A stretch of 64,000 nt of DNA from Spirogloea muscicola (lineage: Eukaryota > Streptophyta > Zygnematophyceae > Spirogloeales > Spirogloeaceae), in assembly GCA_009602725.1 (NCBI GenBank), contig WELB01000012.1, positions 1 through 64,000 on the forward strand, in the 5' to 3' direction. This document shows, piece after piece, positions 21,201-32,700 of the stretch (its first letter is position 1; each line of letters starts with the position of its first letter). The translations under genes and the position numbers were made by a program. The notes below the pieces were generated by a model. That model saw only the letters and a list, made by a program, of their open reading frames with translations, had not been told where the DNA came from and searched no databases.

Positions 21201-23689
21201 AGCGAGGAGGTGACTATCAAGGCAGCACCTATTGGTGCAAATGGAAAGGATATGATTGAGAATATCAATCCCCTCCAGGTATCAAGTTGACTATTATCAT
21301 GGAGCAGTAACCTTATGAATTAGTTTACGGCTCATGAGAAGCTATGCCCAAGTCTGGAAGTCGTGCATGCAATAAGCATCATAAAGTTTATGACACACTC
21401 AAGATCATAGCTGAATACGTCAAAGTCTTGTCTAGCTCTTGTGTGACTTTTGGTGATCCCCTTAGATCTTTATCTGAGGGGATCATCCATGACAAGAAGT
21501 GCTTAGAATGAGCAGTCAAAGCGAACATGACAGTTGTACTGCATGCCCCAGGCAAAAGCCCACAGTCCATGATAGGTCCTTGTAGCGCACTTGCACTGTC
21601 TGCCAGTCCAGCAAGCATGCATGCTGCAAGTAGGACGCAGTCGTGAGCAGCGGGCTTGTCTTCCTAGCCCGAGTGACCACGAGGACGTACGAGGATTGGA
21701 ACAGCAAGTGCGACTCCCATGGCAATAGCTGCAATAGCTGCATTGCAGCATGGATTGGCCCGCATGACTGACAGAATGCCAGTTCTTATTCAGGACCAAG
21801 CTTTAACTACATCTGCAAGGAATGGACCAAGCCTTTTCAGCAGATGTGTTGGCTCTGCCGTGGGCGTCTCTGTGAAAGCATCGAGAGCTTCTTTGTGTCT
21901 TGCACAGCTGTTGGGTATCGGGAATGATGGCCTCTCTCAAACAGGCATTGAAGATGGGCCCGTCTGCTCCAGGTAGGTCCCCAGCTGCTGACAACTCACT
22001 CAAGCTTGAGTTTGAGTTTTCTCTCGTTCATGTGTGTATGACATCACCTTGTGCTCAACCTACAACCAGCAACAATGAAGCATCACTGAAGATGTGGGCA
22101 AACGCTGAGATTGATCTTTTCATAGCATGGCCTGCTGGCAGCTTAGGAATAGGCTACTGACATGTGGTCGTCGTGCCAATTCAGTACTTTGGCACAGCTC
22201 ACGCTACAGCCCATGGACCGCCTGCTTCTCTCTTTCTCTTCTGTGAGCCAATTTTGGCCATCACCTCCGCCTCTTGGGGCCACTGGCATGCATTGGAGCG
22301 AGATGGGTCCTTTGATCATACCAAAGCTCAGGCCTCTTGCCACTATGACTCGCTTTTTCCAACATAGATACTCTACAGAGCAGCAGATTGATGGAGACGG
22401 TGCACCGGGGGCGCCTCAGGTACTTCAGTAGGCTGAACTGCTTGCAATTGTGCTGGGAAATCAGCAGCTGTCTACCTCCTCTGATGAATAGTGATGATAT
22501 ACGTAAGGCTTCAGTGGATTTAAGCAGACTTTTATATGAGAGTATGCAGTTCAATCAAGTACACGGGCTTCCTGGCACGACCATGCAGGTACGCCTTTCA
22601 TGGACAGATCTGGCTTCACACACTCACGCCACACACAACACGTTCTCTACTGATAGCAGTCTTGCAATCAACTATGACCTGGCAAAACGAGAACCTGCTA
22701 GTTGCGCCCTTCATTACAGCAGCGTTGTGATCCTTGTCTTTGGCAGCAAAGTGGCTATTGGGACAATATGCTGCTGCTCCTTTCACCTTCTTGCCAGTTG
22801 CATTGGCATTGATAGAACTATTGGCATAGTATCTCCTACGATGGCCTTCTTGCTTGGAAAGGAGTCATCCAGAATGACAGAATGTCTAGGGTCAGTCAAT
22901 GAGATTGTTTGCTTACCTACTGTGTTTCCATGCAGTCTGTTGCTATGACTGGAGCACTTGATGTGGGGGCTGCAGCAACGTTAGCTTGTTGGGCCCAGGC
23001 AGAAAGAGGCCTTTGGTCATCCGAGAGAAGTCACAAGGGACTGGAGTGGAATCTCAGCCTATCGAGGTTAGTGTAGCACTCATCCTGTCTTGAAGACCTG
23101 CTGACTTCAGCTTCACATTCTCACCTCCACATGTGGTGCGTGAGTTGCTACATTGGTCTGTATGAAGTACTCCTGTGCAATTGAGAGGTAGCCGGAATAA
23201 CGAGCCTTATGATGTTGACGGCTTTCTTCTGGCAGGACACCAGATGGCTCACAATCAACAGGCTGGGGTATTGCCATTGGCAGTGGAAGCTCAGATATGT
23301 GGTTCACGGAAAATGATAACTCTGAGAATGCACATACATTAATCCAGGTAACTTCCAGCTACATTGATATGATGCTCTCGAAAATGTCTGAGTCTTGCTG
23401 TGACTTGCGGAAGTGTCTTCTAAGAACCTGGTCCAAGCACAGGCATGTGTGCGATATTGCTTACCGGGGAGAATAGAGAGACAACAGCTGTAAGGTTTCA
23501 GGCTGGTAGCAATCGGAAGCATAACGTGCACAGTTCCTTTCATTAATGCTTCAGGGTATACAGGCGGAGGCATTCCTGCAGCTTGGCGTTGGTAGAGGTT
23601 GCAAACTGCAGCCGGGCTTGCTTTATGTCACAGATAGATCATCGAGAAATGTCCTTTCCTTTATCCTACGTAGTCACTGGACACTCTGA
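18229..23689 (+). CDS. Unrecognised multi-exon gene, possible beta-barrel membrane protein
   Basis: I do not recognise the family. The ATG at 18229 (gaggccATGG) is the best start, but the first exons are uncertain. Good exons include 20166-20289 (LRRLQREAFADLLKARERLD), about 20461-20563 (KGEVTAGAAYVHVDPSAGD), about 20788-20906 (GLQVRFRFETPFRKYDSLS), about 21144-21280 (GGPLLLEKVMYTTELSEEVT), about 21745-21915, about 22069-22144 (NAEIDLFIAWPAG), 22937-23068, 23236-23347 (GWGIAIGSGSSDMWFTEND) and about 23555-23689. Several are joined by phase-matched GT-AG introns. The second half alternates polar and hydrophobic residues and ends in FILRSHWTL, as beta-barrel proteins often do, so a plastid or mitochondrial outer-membrane barrel is possible. 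The middle is disordered or helical. The stop is 30 bases from that of the convergent gene. Confidence 0.5.
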
Positions 23690-23719
23690 CCCCTGGCTCT
23701 GCCTAAGGGTTTCTGTAGC

Positions 23720-24530
23720 TCAAATGCGATGCACGTGCACTTTGATCCATTGATCGTACATTCGGCCCAGTAAATCTGACAGGGTGTGAGGGAAGCTCTG
23801 GGCCATGGTGTCGAGAGAGGTTTTGTGGCTTCTCGGATGGTTGAGATATTGAGCAAGTGCAGACCAAGTGCTCTCTGTCTTCGGCAATGCAGGTTGCAAC
23901 CACAACATGCCTCCAATTCTCATATGCTTCCGAAGCCCTTCCATGTACTGTGAGGCATCTCCCATGGCTTGGGCCGTTGTCAACCTGCACCTGTCAACAG
24001 CGTGCAGGTATGAGGTCGAAGCTTTGAAGTCATTCATTGCTGAACGGACACTTTGCTGCAAGAGATCGTAGTAGAGAAAGCAGAAAACCGGCCCCTGAGC
24101 ATGGTCAGTAAGGGCAGGGGATGACTACCAGAGCCTGTCCTCTTGGGGGTGTGCTCTGGTGGCTCGCGTGGCCCTGCATAGGCTGCCGAGGTTTTCTCGC
24201 GCCGCGCCCTTGGCCTCTGCTCCACAGCAAGCAGTGGAGTCATAGTACAGCCCTGTGGCTCTCCATCACGGGCAGTCTCCAAAGTCCACGACAACGAGCA
24301 TTCCACGTCGGAGATCCCTGCTCAGGAATTACCTTGGCAGTGTGTCGCAGTGGCTCAATGTTTGTATTGCGGACATTGTCCACTGCATAAGTCTTGAAAG
24401 GCTGGCGACAATGCAGGTCATGCGGGGACTGAGTTATTGTTGTGATGTTTCCTGCAAGCCCGATTCCAAGAGAAGAATACGAATCTCTTTCTGAAATTTC
24501 AGCTGTGACAGCCATCGCCCGCATTGCCGA
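23720..24530 (-). CDS. Hypothetical protein, structure uncertain
   Basis: Not recognised. A 5' part near 24530-24342 (MRAMAVTAEISERDSYSSLG) and a 3' exon near 24058-23720 (QYMEGLRKHMRIGGMLWL, ending WIKVHVHRI) look protein-like, and the 3' exon follows a good 'cttgcag' acceptor. The middle cannot be joined cleanly: a candidate intron at 24341 would be far too short. It may be a real gene with unusual splicing or a decayed one. It converges on the beta-barrel-like gene and shares a GC-rich divergent upstream region with the MYB gene. Confidence 0.3.
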
Positions 24531-24559
24531 GGCGTACTTCACCTCTTTATCTCCAAAGT

Positions 24560-25548
24560 GGTGAAATTTAGAGCACCAAGGGCTCAGAAGCGCTTAGCAG
24601 GAGCGCTCGTAAAAATCAAGCGCTTCGAATGCCGCGGGGAGCAGCAGGCGGACCGTCGCCCGGGTTCTGTGCGCATCCCAAGTACGAGGCAGGGGCAGCC
24701 ACCAGAAGGCTCCCGGCTGTCGGCACCTGAACGTTCGGGAACCCCTGGCATGCGCCGCGGAGGCGTGTGGGGGCCCACGGGGGTGCTGAGGCGGACCGGC
24801 GGTAGCCGAAGCTGAACCCCCTCGCCAGCTGCGGAACACGAGGGATAAGCATGAGGGGGGGGGGGGGGTGAGGTCGAGGGGAAGAACGTGTGGGGGGTGC
24901 AGTAAAAGGGGGCAGCAGAAGAAGCAGAAGTAAAAGAGCGCGCAGGTGCGCATGAAGTAAAAGGTTGGCCTTTCCAGCCAAAACATTGTGTTCAGGCAAT
25001 AATAGTGCAAGAATGGGGCCACATGGGGCTATTTGGGGGGCTTCGGCAGCTAGCGGCGCTCGTCAGGCCCGCCTCGGTGAAGCGGCGGACGAGAAAGGCC
25101 GACGATTGGGGGAAGAGGCGGCACCGTGCGCAATGAATGGCGGGGCGACAAGGGGAGAGGCGGTACAAGTGGGGCCCGGCACGGGGGGGGGGGGGGAGGG
25201 GAGGGGGGAGGGCCCAAGAAATCGGCGCGCCCGGTGGCCCAGGCGCGGCAGGGGGAGACGGCATAGGATGCCCATGTGTCCTTAACGGCGGGGGGGAGCG
25301 ATAAGTGTGCCCAGCGGGGCGGCCCGCCCGCCGTCACGTGGCCGCGCGGCCCGCGGGGGGCGGGGGAGCTGGCACGCCGCCGCCGTGGCGCCAGGCGCCC
25401 GCGGCAGAGGCGCGGGGAGCAAATCTCCGATCTGGGCGCCGTCTCCGCCCACAGCACCTGGCGGCCCCCTCCTCGTCGTCACGCGGCGGGCGCCTTGGCC
25501 GGTGGGCNCCGCGCACGGCCGCGGCCAGCGCCCAGCCGCGCGGCCGCC
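24560..25548. promoter_or_regulatory. GC-rich divergent upstream region with G runs and an N gap
   Basis: About 1 kb between the minus-strand hypothetical gene and the MYB gene. It has two runs of about 14 G (24855-24868, 25183-25196) and clustered GGGG blocks that could form G-quadruplexes, and a single N at 25508, about 40 bases before the MYB ATG. The many long frames here are products of base composition. A promoter role follows from position only. Confidence 0.5.
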
Positions 25549-28159
25549 ATGGTGCGCGCGCCGTGCTGCGACAAGACGGGCCTGAAGAAGGGGCCGTGGA
25601 CGCCCGAGGAGGACGAGAAGCTCGTCAAGTACATCGGCGAGCACGGCGACGGCAACTGGAGCACCATCCCCAAGAAGGCCGGTGAGCGGGCGCCGCCGGC
25701 TCGCCAAACCGCCCCTGCGCGAGGCCTGCCTCGCCCGTCACCTGCATTGCGCTGGCCGGCATTTGCCTTCCCTTCCGGCGTGGCCCTGGGACCCTGACAC
25801 AGCCGCTTTGCCTTGCTCAGGCCTGCTGCGATGCGGCAAGAGCTGCCGGCTACGCTGGGCCAACTACCTGCGGCCGGATCTTAAGCGCGGCTCCTTCACC
25901 GACGAGGAGGAGCAGCTCATTGTGGACTTGCACGCTGCCATTGGCAACCGGTATGTGTGGCTTTTTCAGCTTGTGCCAGCCCTGAGCGTCCTTGAGTGGC
26001 CCACTCAATGCCTGCATTGGGTCTGGCGCCGCGACCACTGACCTGACCCAGAGCACATCTCCTGCTTCCTGCTGTGGCAGATGGGCCCGCATTGCTGGCC
26101 AGATGCCTGGTCGTACAGACAACGAGATCAAGAATTACTGGAACACGCGCATCAAGCGCAAGCTGCGGCAGATGGGCATTGACCCCGTAACACACAAGCC
26201 CCTGTCCGAGCTGGACGACTTCAGCAGTGGCCTGTCAGGTGTGCGCCATTGCTCACATGCTGCCCTCACACTTGGCATTTGCGCTAATAATGTATGAACC
26301 ACAGATTTATGCAATAGTGAATTGGATGCATAGGCATGGCGACTGCGTAAAGAGGCATGGCAACAATGCTGATTTGCTTGGTCTTGACGCAAAGGAGTGC
26401 TGTGTTTGTTCTGTTTGTAGCCAAGGTCTCTCCCAAAGTAAAGGTGGAGCGACCAAGGGGCCCTCTGCGAGGGCCTTTACCTGCGGGCTTGCTGCTGGAA
26501 GAACTATCACCAAGCGCAGCCGCCGATGCCGTATACCTAGAGCAAACACAGCTGAAGTCGAGCTTCCTCCTCCCATTAGCTGCGCCATCACACCTCCTGG
26601 CCTCCCCCAAGAACCTCTCCCCCCGCGCCCAGAAGCTTGTGCGCCAATTTCGCCGGAGCACGGCGGCCGCAGCAAACAAGAGAACGCTGGAACAAACCTT
26701 CAACAATGACATGGAGGGCATGCCTCCTCACCGCAGCCTGCATCATGAGAGTTCTGATGAGGACCAGTCAGAGGCCAGCTGCAATACCAGCTCAGCATCA
26801 GAGAGGTGAGCTTGGCACCTGGCACCTCTGTCAGCTTGCAAAATACGAAATTTCTGTCATGGACATTGGGGCCATTTTCTTGCTACATCTTCACTTTTGA
26901 TGCAAGTCTCTGACTTATTGTAAGGGTTTTGACAATTTCCTTCACCAATATTAGGTCCTGGTCAGGCCTAGCCCCGTAGGGCCTGACTTGCTTGGCATGG
27001 TCATAATGGGCATTCCTTGCCACAGTTGGTGTCTTACACTGCTACGATGTTGTCACTCCGGCTTTTGCAGCGAGGAGAGTGAGGAAGTGAGTGCCTCAGA
27101 GAGCTTGGAGGAAAGGGAGCTGCCCTCATCACCAACGAGCGTCATCCCTACCACGAGGTGAGGAATTTTGCCGAATGCTTGTACATCTAGTGGCGAGAGA
27201 ACCGGGCTGGCATCTGACTGGCTTAAGGACTCTTTTTGCTAGACAGTAGGCTGGAAATGCTGGACAAATGATGCAGGCAGGCTGACTATTTTCTTGTCGG
27301 CTTTGGTGGTGCAGCAGCGTGGCTGCCACACACGCCATGCTCAAGCGCGCGGACATTTCCATCTCCATCCCCAACCTGGGCGAAGCCTTGCAGAGCCCGA
27401 GGGTGGACGGCGAGGCGCTGCTGCCCATGCTCATCGACCCTGCCACCATCAAGTAAGACGCCTGGGCTGCTCATTTGACGCGGCCAATTTTTGATGGGCT
27501 TGTAAGCTTATCGAGCAGCTTCAAAAGTCCACGTTGCTTGCCATCAGCTGCTGATAGCGGTGGTCTGACTTCTGCTCTGCTCTGACTTCTGCAGTGGAAA
27601 TGTCCTGAGCCCACTGCTGGCTAAGACCTCCCTCTGGGGCACCGACACCGAGCCGCTGTGGTGGGAGTCTGAATTTGCCAGCGGCATGACGCCCAAGCCC
27701 GCTGCAACAATTCACGGTACCAGCCTCATTGGCAATCTCACGTCCTTTGACGAACAGCCGGCCACAGCCCGCAAGGGCAGCCGCTCTGAGTGCGACCTTC
27801 TCTCCTGGAACTCGGCTTCAGCGACCGTCGAGACCTCCGCCAGCATAACTATGGACGGCCTTTGGGAGCTCTCCGACCTGCTGCAGGGCTCATGCTCAGG
27901 CGGCCCGCAAGCTCCTGCTTCGCAGCAGCAGCAGTCCACCTGGGTTGACTACCTCTCCCACTCCGTGCTGAGCCCCCGCAGCAGCAACTGGACGGGCGGG
28001 CCCACCGCCAGCCTGCAGGAGTCCTGGGACAGCACGAGCCTTGCGGCGGGCATTGCCGGCTTGCTCAGCCCGCTCTCCCATTCGCGCTTCTTTGGCATCA
28101 CCCGGCCCTGGCCCACTGAGTCTGACAGTGCCCCGCCGCTGCGGGTGCCAGTTGTATGA
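25549..28159 (+). CDS. R2R3-MYB transcription factor, land-plant type
   Basis: Sequence-specific nuclear DNA-binding regulator. Seven exons: 25549-25681, 25821-25950, 26081-26238, 26421-26805, 27071-27157, 27315-27452, 27595-28159, giving 531 residues. R2 (about residues 13-64) has the three spaced Trp in [17 protein letters not shown] and [17 protein letters not shown]3 (about 65-115) has the usual aliphatic residue in place of the first Trp, then [20 protein letters not shown] and [10 protein letters not shown]. The motif [14 protein letters not shown] follows at once, as in land-plant R2R3-MYBs. The two introns inside the DNA-binding domain lie after KKAG and inside the Arg of GNR, the standard plant positions. 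The long C-terminus is acidic and Ser-rich, likely a regulatory region with no domain I recognise. The start has a strong context (GCCGCCATGG). Targets cannot be inferred. Confidence 0.96.
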
Positions 28160-28742
28160 GGTGCTTCCTCACTCGAGTACAGAGCCCTCACCTATGGTAC
28201 TAGATCTCCCACCTCGCTTGCTGCGAGGTTGGCTTCCGTCTGAGGGTTTGGTCCCCCTCGGTCTTTGTATAGGTCGTAACGCTTGGCACGTTACGCAGTC
28301 AGGTATTGCTTATTAGGTGTGTTGAAGCAGGACTCCCTGGATGGGGAGCTCGAAGAGGACTGAGAAACAGCTTGTTTCCCAGTTAGCCAGCGCGCAACGC
28401 TGCAACCTCTCTTGGCTGGTCACGCTGCAAGCCAGCCAGTGGAACTGCAGCATCTGCCAGATGGGACCCACGGATATCAGCAGCACCTTCTCTTGGACGT
28501 ACAGTAGGACCTAGTCCTACTCATATGAAGGTGGCTGCTGACATCCGTGCAGGGTTCAGCTGCAACCGTCCCTCCCCTCTGCCCTTCTTTTTCTCTCCCT
28601 CCTCTTATTTGCAACTTTTGGAGGGTCCCAACTTATGCCTTATGCGAGGGACCTAAGGTGGCAATAGCCCATCTGGTCGCCACTTATCTTAATAACTGTA
28701 AGAATTTGACACTACTGGCAGCAATACTGCTGTCATCTTGTC

Positions 28743-28747
28743 TGTAA
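28743..28747 (+). promoter_or_regulatory. Candidate TGTAA polyadenylation signal of the MYB gene
   Basis: TGTAA lies about 585 bases after the MYB stop; another occurs near 28696. Motif evidence only. Confidence 0.25.
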
Positions 28748-28759
28748 CAAATTGTATTT

Positions 28760-29939
28760 CGAAGTATATTTTGATTTCTTGATCCACTGCCCGTGCAAGA
28801 CGAGTGACTTTTGTCGTTTCACCCAAAATCTGGTCACTTCACCAAGTGCTCTCTCGGCCTTGGGGAACAGTTGTCAAGGGACCCCTTCAGTTCATGTCCG
28901 CAGCCTTTGATGGTGCAGACAGCTTCCGAGGCACTGCTTCCACGGATCGGTCGACCAAGACGTCCACAGTGAGATGACGGTCGAATTGGATGCGCGCCGC
29001 ATCTTCGGCGCTGAGACGCTGTGGCTCACCCAGGAGCAGCACAGAGCCCAACTCGCAGCGGGCCTCAGGGGGGACCGCGTTGGCCGAGCGAAGCCAAGCA
29101 GGGGGGCACATGGGCTTCCGCGGCGCCCGCTTGCACGCCAGCGACGGCCGGCGCCCGGAACGGCGCACGCAGCCTGGCGGGCGGGCAAGCTTCGGGAGGG
29201 GGCCGGGAGGGCGCTCCGTCGTGCGGGGGCCCCCGCGGGAGTGGGGCGGGGAGGCTAGCCACGCTGGACTGGGGCCCTGTGGGGCCGCGGAGATCGTCCC
29301 ATGGGGGGGGGGGCGGGGAGGGCCCACCGTGCGGGGCGGCGGGGCTGCACGGCGCCGGCACGACGGGCCGAGCCAGAAGGCTCCGCTGGCTGGCGGAGAA
29401 GGCCTCGTCACGTCGCGCAGGGGCGGCCGGGATGGGGCGCCCCCCCGCTTGTCCGGCGCGCTTGTCCCCGCTATCTCCCCCACTGCCTGCGGCGGCACGT
29501 ACGTGGGAGAAGCGCCCCCGCCCCGTACTGCGCCGGCCCTGCAGCCGCGGGGCGGCCGGCCGCCCCCCTTCTGACAATTGAATGCACGTTCGCTCGCCGG
29601 CCGCCAGCTCACCTGGCGCCGCCCCGCCGGCCGCGTGGCCCCGGCTGCCGCTCACGTGCCGGCCACGCTCCTTGTTCCCGGCCCGCCGCGCGTGCCAACG
29701 CGACGACGCCGCTGGTTTGCGCCGTTAGCGTCTCAACCGACGCCACGGTTCTCAGACCGGGACCGCCGCGGCGCGCCCGTCGCCACGCCGGCGCCATCCG
29801 GGAGCGCGACCGTCGCGCCGCCCACCGCCGGTCGGCCTCCGTCAAGCCTGGCCGTTCAGCGGCCCTCGGCGGGCGGCCTAGGCGGAAATAGACAGGAGAA
29901 GCGGACGGCTTTCCGTAGAGATGGGCGCCGGCAGCCTAT
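28760..29939. other. GC-rich block without a confident gene
   Basis: About 28960-29890 is very GC-rich, with a G run near 29302-29313. Long frames overlap on both strands. The minus-strand one at 28887-29612 ends with a more protein-like stretch (LSAEDAARIQFDRHLTVDVL), but no family is recognisable and no introns can be placed, so no gene is called. Confidence 0.5.
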
Positions 29940-30245
29940 TTGTCGTTTTTGCGACGTCGTGTGTCCGCCTGTTTGCAGCGAGCTCAGGGCTCATGCTTTG
30001 CACCTGAAAGCTGGTCTAGCCTTAGCTGGCACAAGGGCTTGTCACTGCTGTCCGGTATTCGGGCATCAATAGGGACCTCTATGTGCTGACTCGTGATTAC
30101 TGAGCGGGTATGACTAGCAGAAGATGATGTACCTGTCAATGTGCTTGCCATTGTACTTGGCCACTCAGGCCCTCCATCAGTCAAGACACACTCCATTCCT
30201 TTAAGAAAGAGAAGACCCATGCAATAGAGGGCGATGGCTGTGATT
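29940..30245 (+). mobile_element. LINE-like ORF end and 3' tail
   Basis: The last ORF residues can be traced from the 'tttgcagcgagctcagg' block (29974) to RDLYVLTRDY at about 30070-30100. A tail follows with 'gatgatgtacctgtcaatgtgcttgcc'. It meets the next copy tail to tail. Confidence 0.65.
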
Positions 30246-31030
30246 GGCCCCTCTAGGAGTAAGGAATGTACAAGCTTCGAAGGGGCCAGAAAAGCGCTAG
30301 AGCACACAGCAACTCAAGTGGCCACTGTGTGTTCAACATTCCCTGTTGAGCAGCCGCAAGAGAGAGAAGGCGCGCGGTGCGTACGAAGAGGGATTTAGTG
30401 TGTATGAGAGATGGAGGGCTTGTGTGGCCAAGTACAAAGGCAAGCACATTGACAAATATACGTCAACTGCTGCTAGGCTGACCCGCTCAGTAACCACGAG
30501 TCAGCACATAGAGGTCGGTAATTGATGCCCGACGGCAATCAACAAGCTCTTGAGCTACGAGCTAAGGCTCGACCAGCTTTCCGATGCAAGGCATGAGCCT
30601 GAGCTCGCTGCAGACAAGCTGACGTTCGACGTCGCAAGAATGACAAGTATGCTGCCGGCATGCCCATCTGAGCTGGAAGCATATCCTCATGTCGAGCAAA
30701 CCCCGAACTTGCAGTATTCTCCAGTAAGGTAGGGAAGCGAGGCCCCATGCAGCCGAAAGTGTCAATTGCCGTCGGTAGGAGGTGATCGCTGCGGGGGTAC
30801 TCAGAGTAGTGTTGGAGCTTTCTCTGCTCAGCAGCTCCCACTGCGTGGCCAGCAATGTGCGTCGAAGCGGAATTCTTGTATGCCTCCGTCACCACCACAT
30901 CAACCAAGGCTCGTGGGCCTCCGCCAGGTTGTACACGCACAATGTCCAGGGTGCGCCGGGAGGGGCGGTGGCTGTGAAAAGCCAGCGCAGACCAAAAGGG
31001 TAGCGATGGCCGCCCTTCCACCACGTCGGT
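30246..31030 (-). mobile_element. LINE-like retroelement 3' end, minus strand
   Basis: The minus-strand frames 31024-30539 encode RRTLDIVRVQPGGGPRALVD, VVVTEAYKNS and LQRAQAHALHRKAGRALARS, the same C-terminal nuclease-like region and ORF end as the 15 and 16 kb copies. The tail is at 30450-30246. A hairpin module at 30969-30987 lies inside the upstream end, suggesting a further insertion junction there. Confidence 0.7.
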
Positions 31031-31689
31031 GCCCCTTCGAACGTGTCATGCGCGAGGATGTCAATTGCTAGATTTGGTCGATGTGTATTTCCAGAGACGA
31101 ATGCTGACATGCCAGACTACACGATACACACCGATTGAAGATGTTGGTCGCATTGACCAGGGTGACATGAAAGGCAGTCTGATAACAGACCAACAGTAGC
31201 AAATGTGTATCAGTATCAAATATCAAAGCACCATTAATAAGTCAAGATCGGGCGAACTTCGAATCTGTTGCAGGGACTTCTCATACTTATGAGAACTCTC
31301 ACCTGGCATCTATTGTTGCTGCAGTTACTGATTTTGACACTGCAAGCAGAAATCCAATGAAGTAAGGTGAAAGTGCTTGCAGCAGCTTGCTAGGATTGGC
31401 AATGCTCGGTATCCTGCATATTTCAAAAGTCAAGGAAACCTAACCGTCACTCAAGAAAAAGGTAGCTGTGAATGTAGCAGTAGACCTTGATGTCAAGCGA
31501 GCCACTGGAACGCTCTTGACGAAGTTGCACATAGCACGTATTTTGAGCTTCAGTGATATTGGATAATAAAGGATGATTTGATGATTTGTAATGCTGCTGA
31601 AGATGTGCAGTATCTGCAGACTACATCTGTAAGAGCTGCAGCATGTGCAGTGAAGAAGGCATATTCCTGTAGTATTGATGTTGTGCCTC
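31031..31689. other. Intergenic spacer
   Basis: Moderately AT-rich sequence with no recognised gene or repeat. Confidence 0.5.
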
Positions 31690-32700
31690 GCAGGTTGTAC
31701 AAAGAAAGAAAGAAACGATCTTCTTCATTGACCATGCTTGATAAGTTGGCAGGAATACTAAAGGTTGCAGCAATACCGACCTACTGTTTGTTTTGCTGGA
31801 CACTGGCGGACCAGTACTACTGGGTCGGCATATGTTAGCCAAATCAGTACTGCAGCCAGCTGACATATTCAGTAGTAACACGAAATTTTAAGCTGCAACC
31901 GGTGGTACCAAGACTATCGTCGGACTAACAAAGAAATCTTTGCGGATTACTTTATACCCTGATGTGCCAGGGAAAGGATCTCTCTACACTGACATGTATG
32001 ATAACCAGAGCAAACAGGTCAAAGATTCTGCGTGCTGCTAGATCCTAGTGCCCCTAAATTTGGTTTGGATTACTACTGTGAGACTGCATGCTACAGGACA
32101 GATTGGAAGAACTCTGGTATTGATAAGGTTCGAATTCCATTATTGAAAGCCTGCCGCCATGCAGATACTCAAGCCAATACTGGAGTTCCCACCTAAGAAC
32201 CAGCTGAAAAAGGAGAAATTAGAAAGGCCGTTGGAGGAGGGATTGGTGAGGCCGATTGAGGATGCTGGATTACCACCAGTCGCTGTACCACCGCCAGTTG
32301 CTATAAGTCCACCAGCTGCTGCACCACCGACACCAGTGATTGGTGGGCTTAAGAGGGTACTCTCAGCGGAGTCCCTCCGAGTGGCGCTTCAGCCTCCCAG
32401 GATGCCAAAGGCGCTCGCCACTAACGGTATGACAGATAGAGATCTGGGCGACCTAGTTGTTGAGGAGAATTATGGGCAGTACCTAGCAATATTGCCTGAC
32501 TGGACCATGACGGGGCACCCCGAGTCAACCAGGACTTCCACAACTCAAACCGTCTACCCAGGCCGTAACGAAGGATCAGCAGAGGATAAGCAATTCTTGC
32601 TGGAGGCATACCCTCTGGTTCTGTGATAAGGCTTTGGTAGTATCGGATCTATTCGCTGGCAGTGCTACAGGACTTGCAGGGTTGCTTCAAGTACTACCCT
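31690..32700 (+). mobile_element. Fossil LTR-type retroelement remnant
   Basis: Old, broken fragment with several breaks and no LTRs seen. A retropepsin-like segment with a DTG triad lies near 31790-31860. A proline-rich stretch lies at 32159-32626. A short DLFAGSATGL motif near 32655-32690 resembles motif I of C5 cytosine methyltransferases. The element is cut at its 3' side by LINE-like sequence. Family placement is inference from the protease-like segment. Confidence 0.45.

Noticed and set aside
24594-25797. Many long ORFs on both strands upstream of and into the MYB gene
   Set aside because: Base composition (high GC, few stops) explains them. Only the MYB exon has family motifs.
28887-29655. 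Overlapping ORFs of 180-240 codons on both strands
   Set aside because: Same GC effect. Pro/Arg/Gly-rich content, mutually exclusive frames, no introns or family match.
32125-32140. GGTTCGAATTCC as a tRNA B box
   Set aside because: No A box or cloverleaf around it; it lies within the fossil element.
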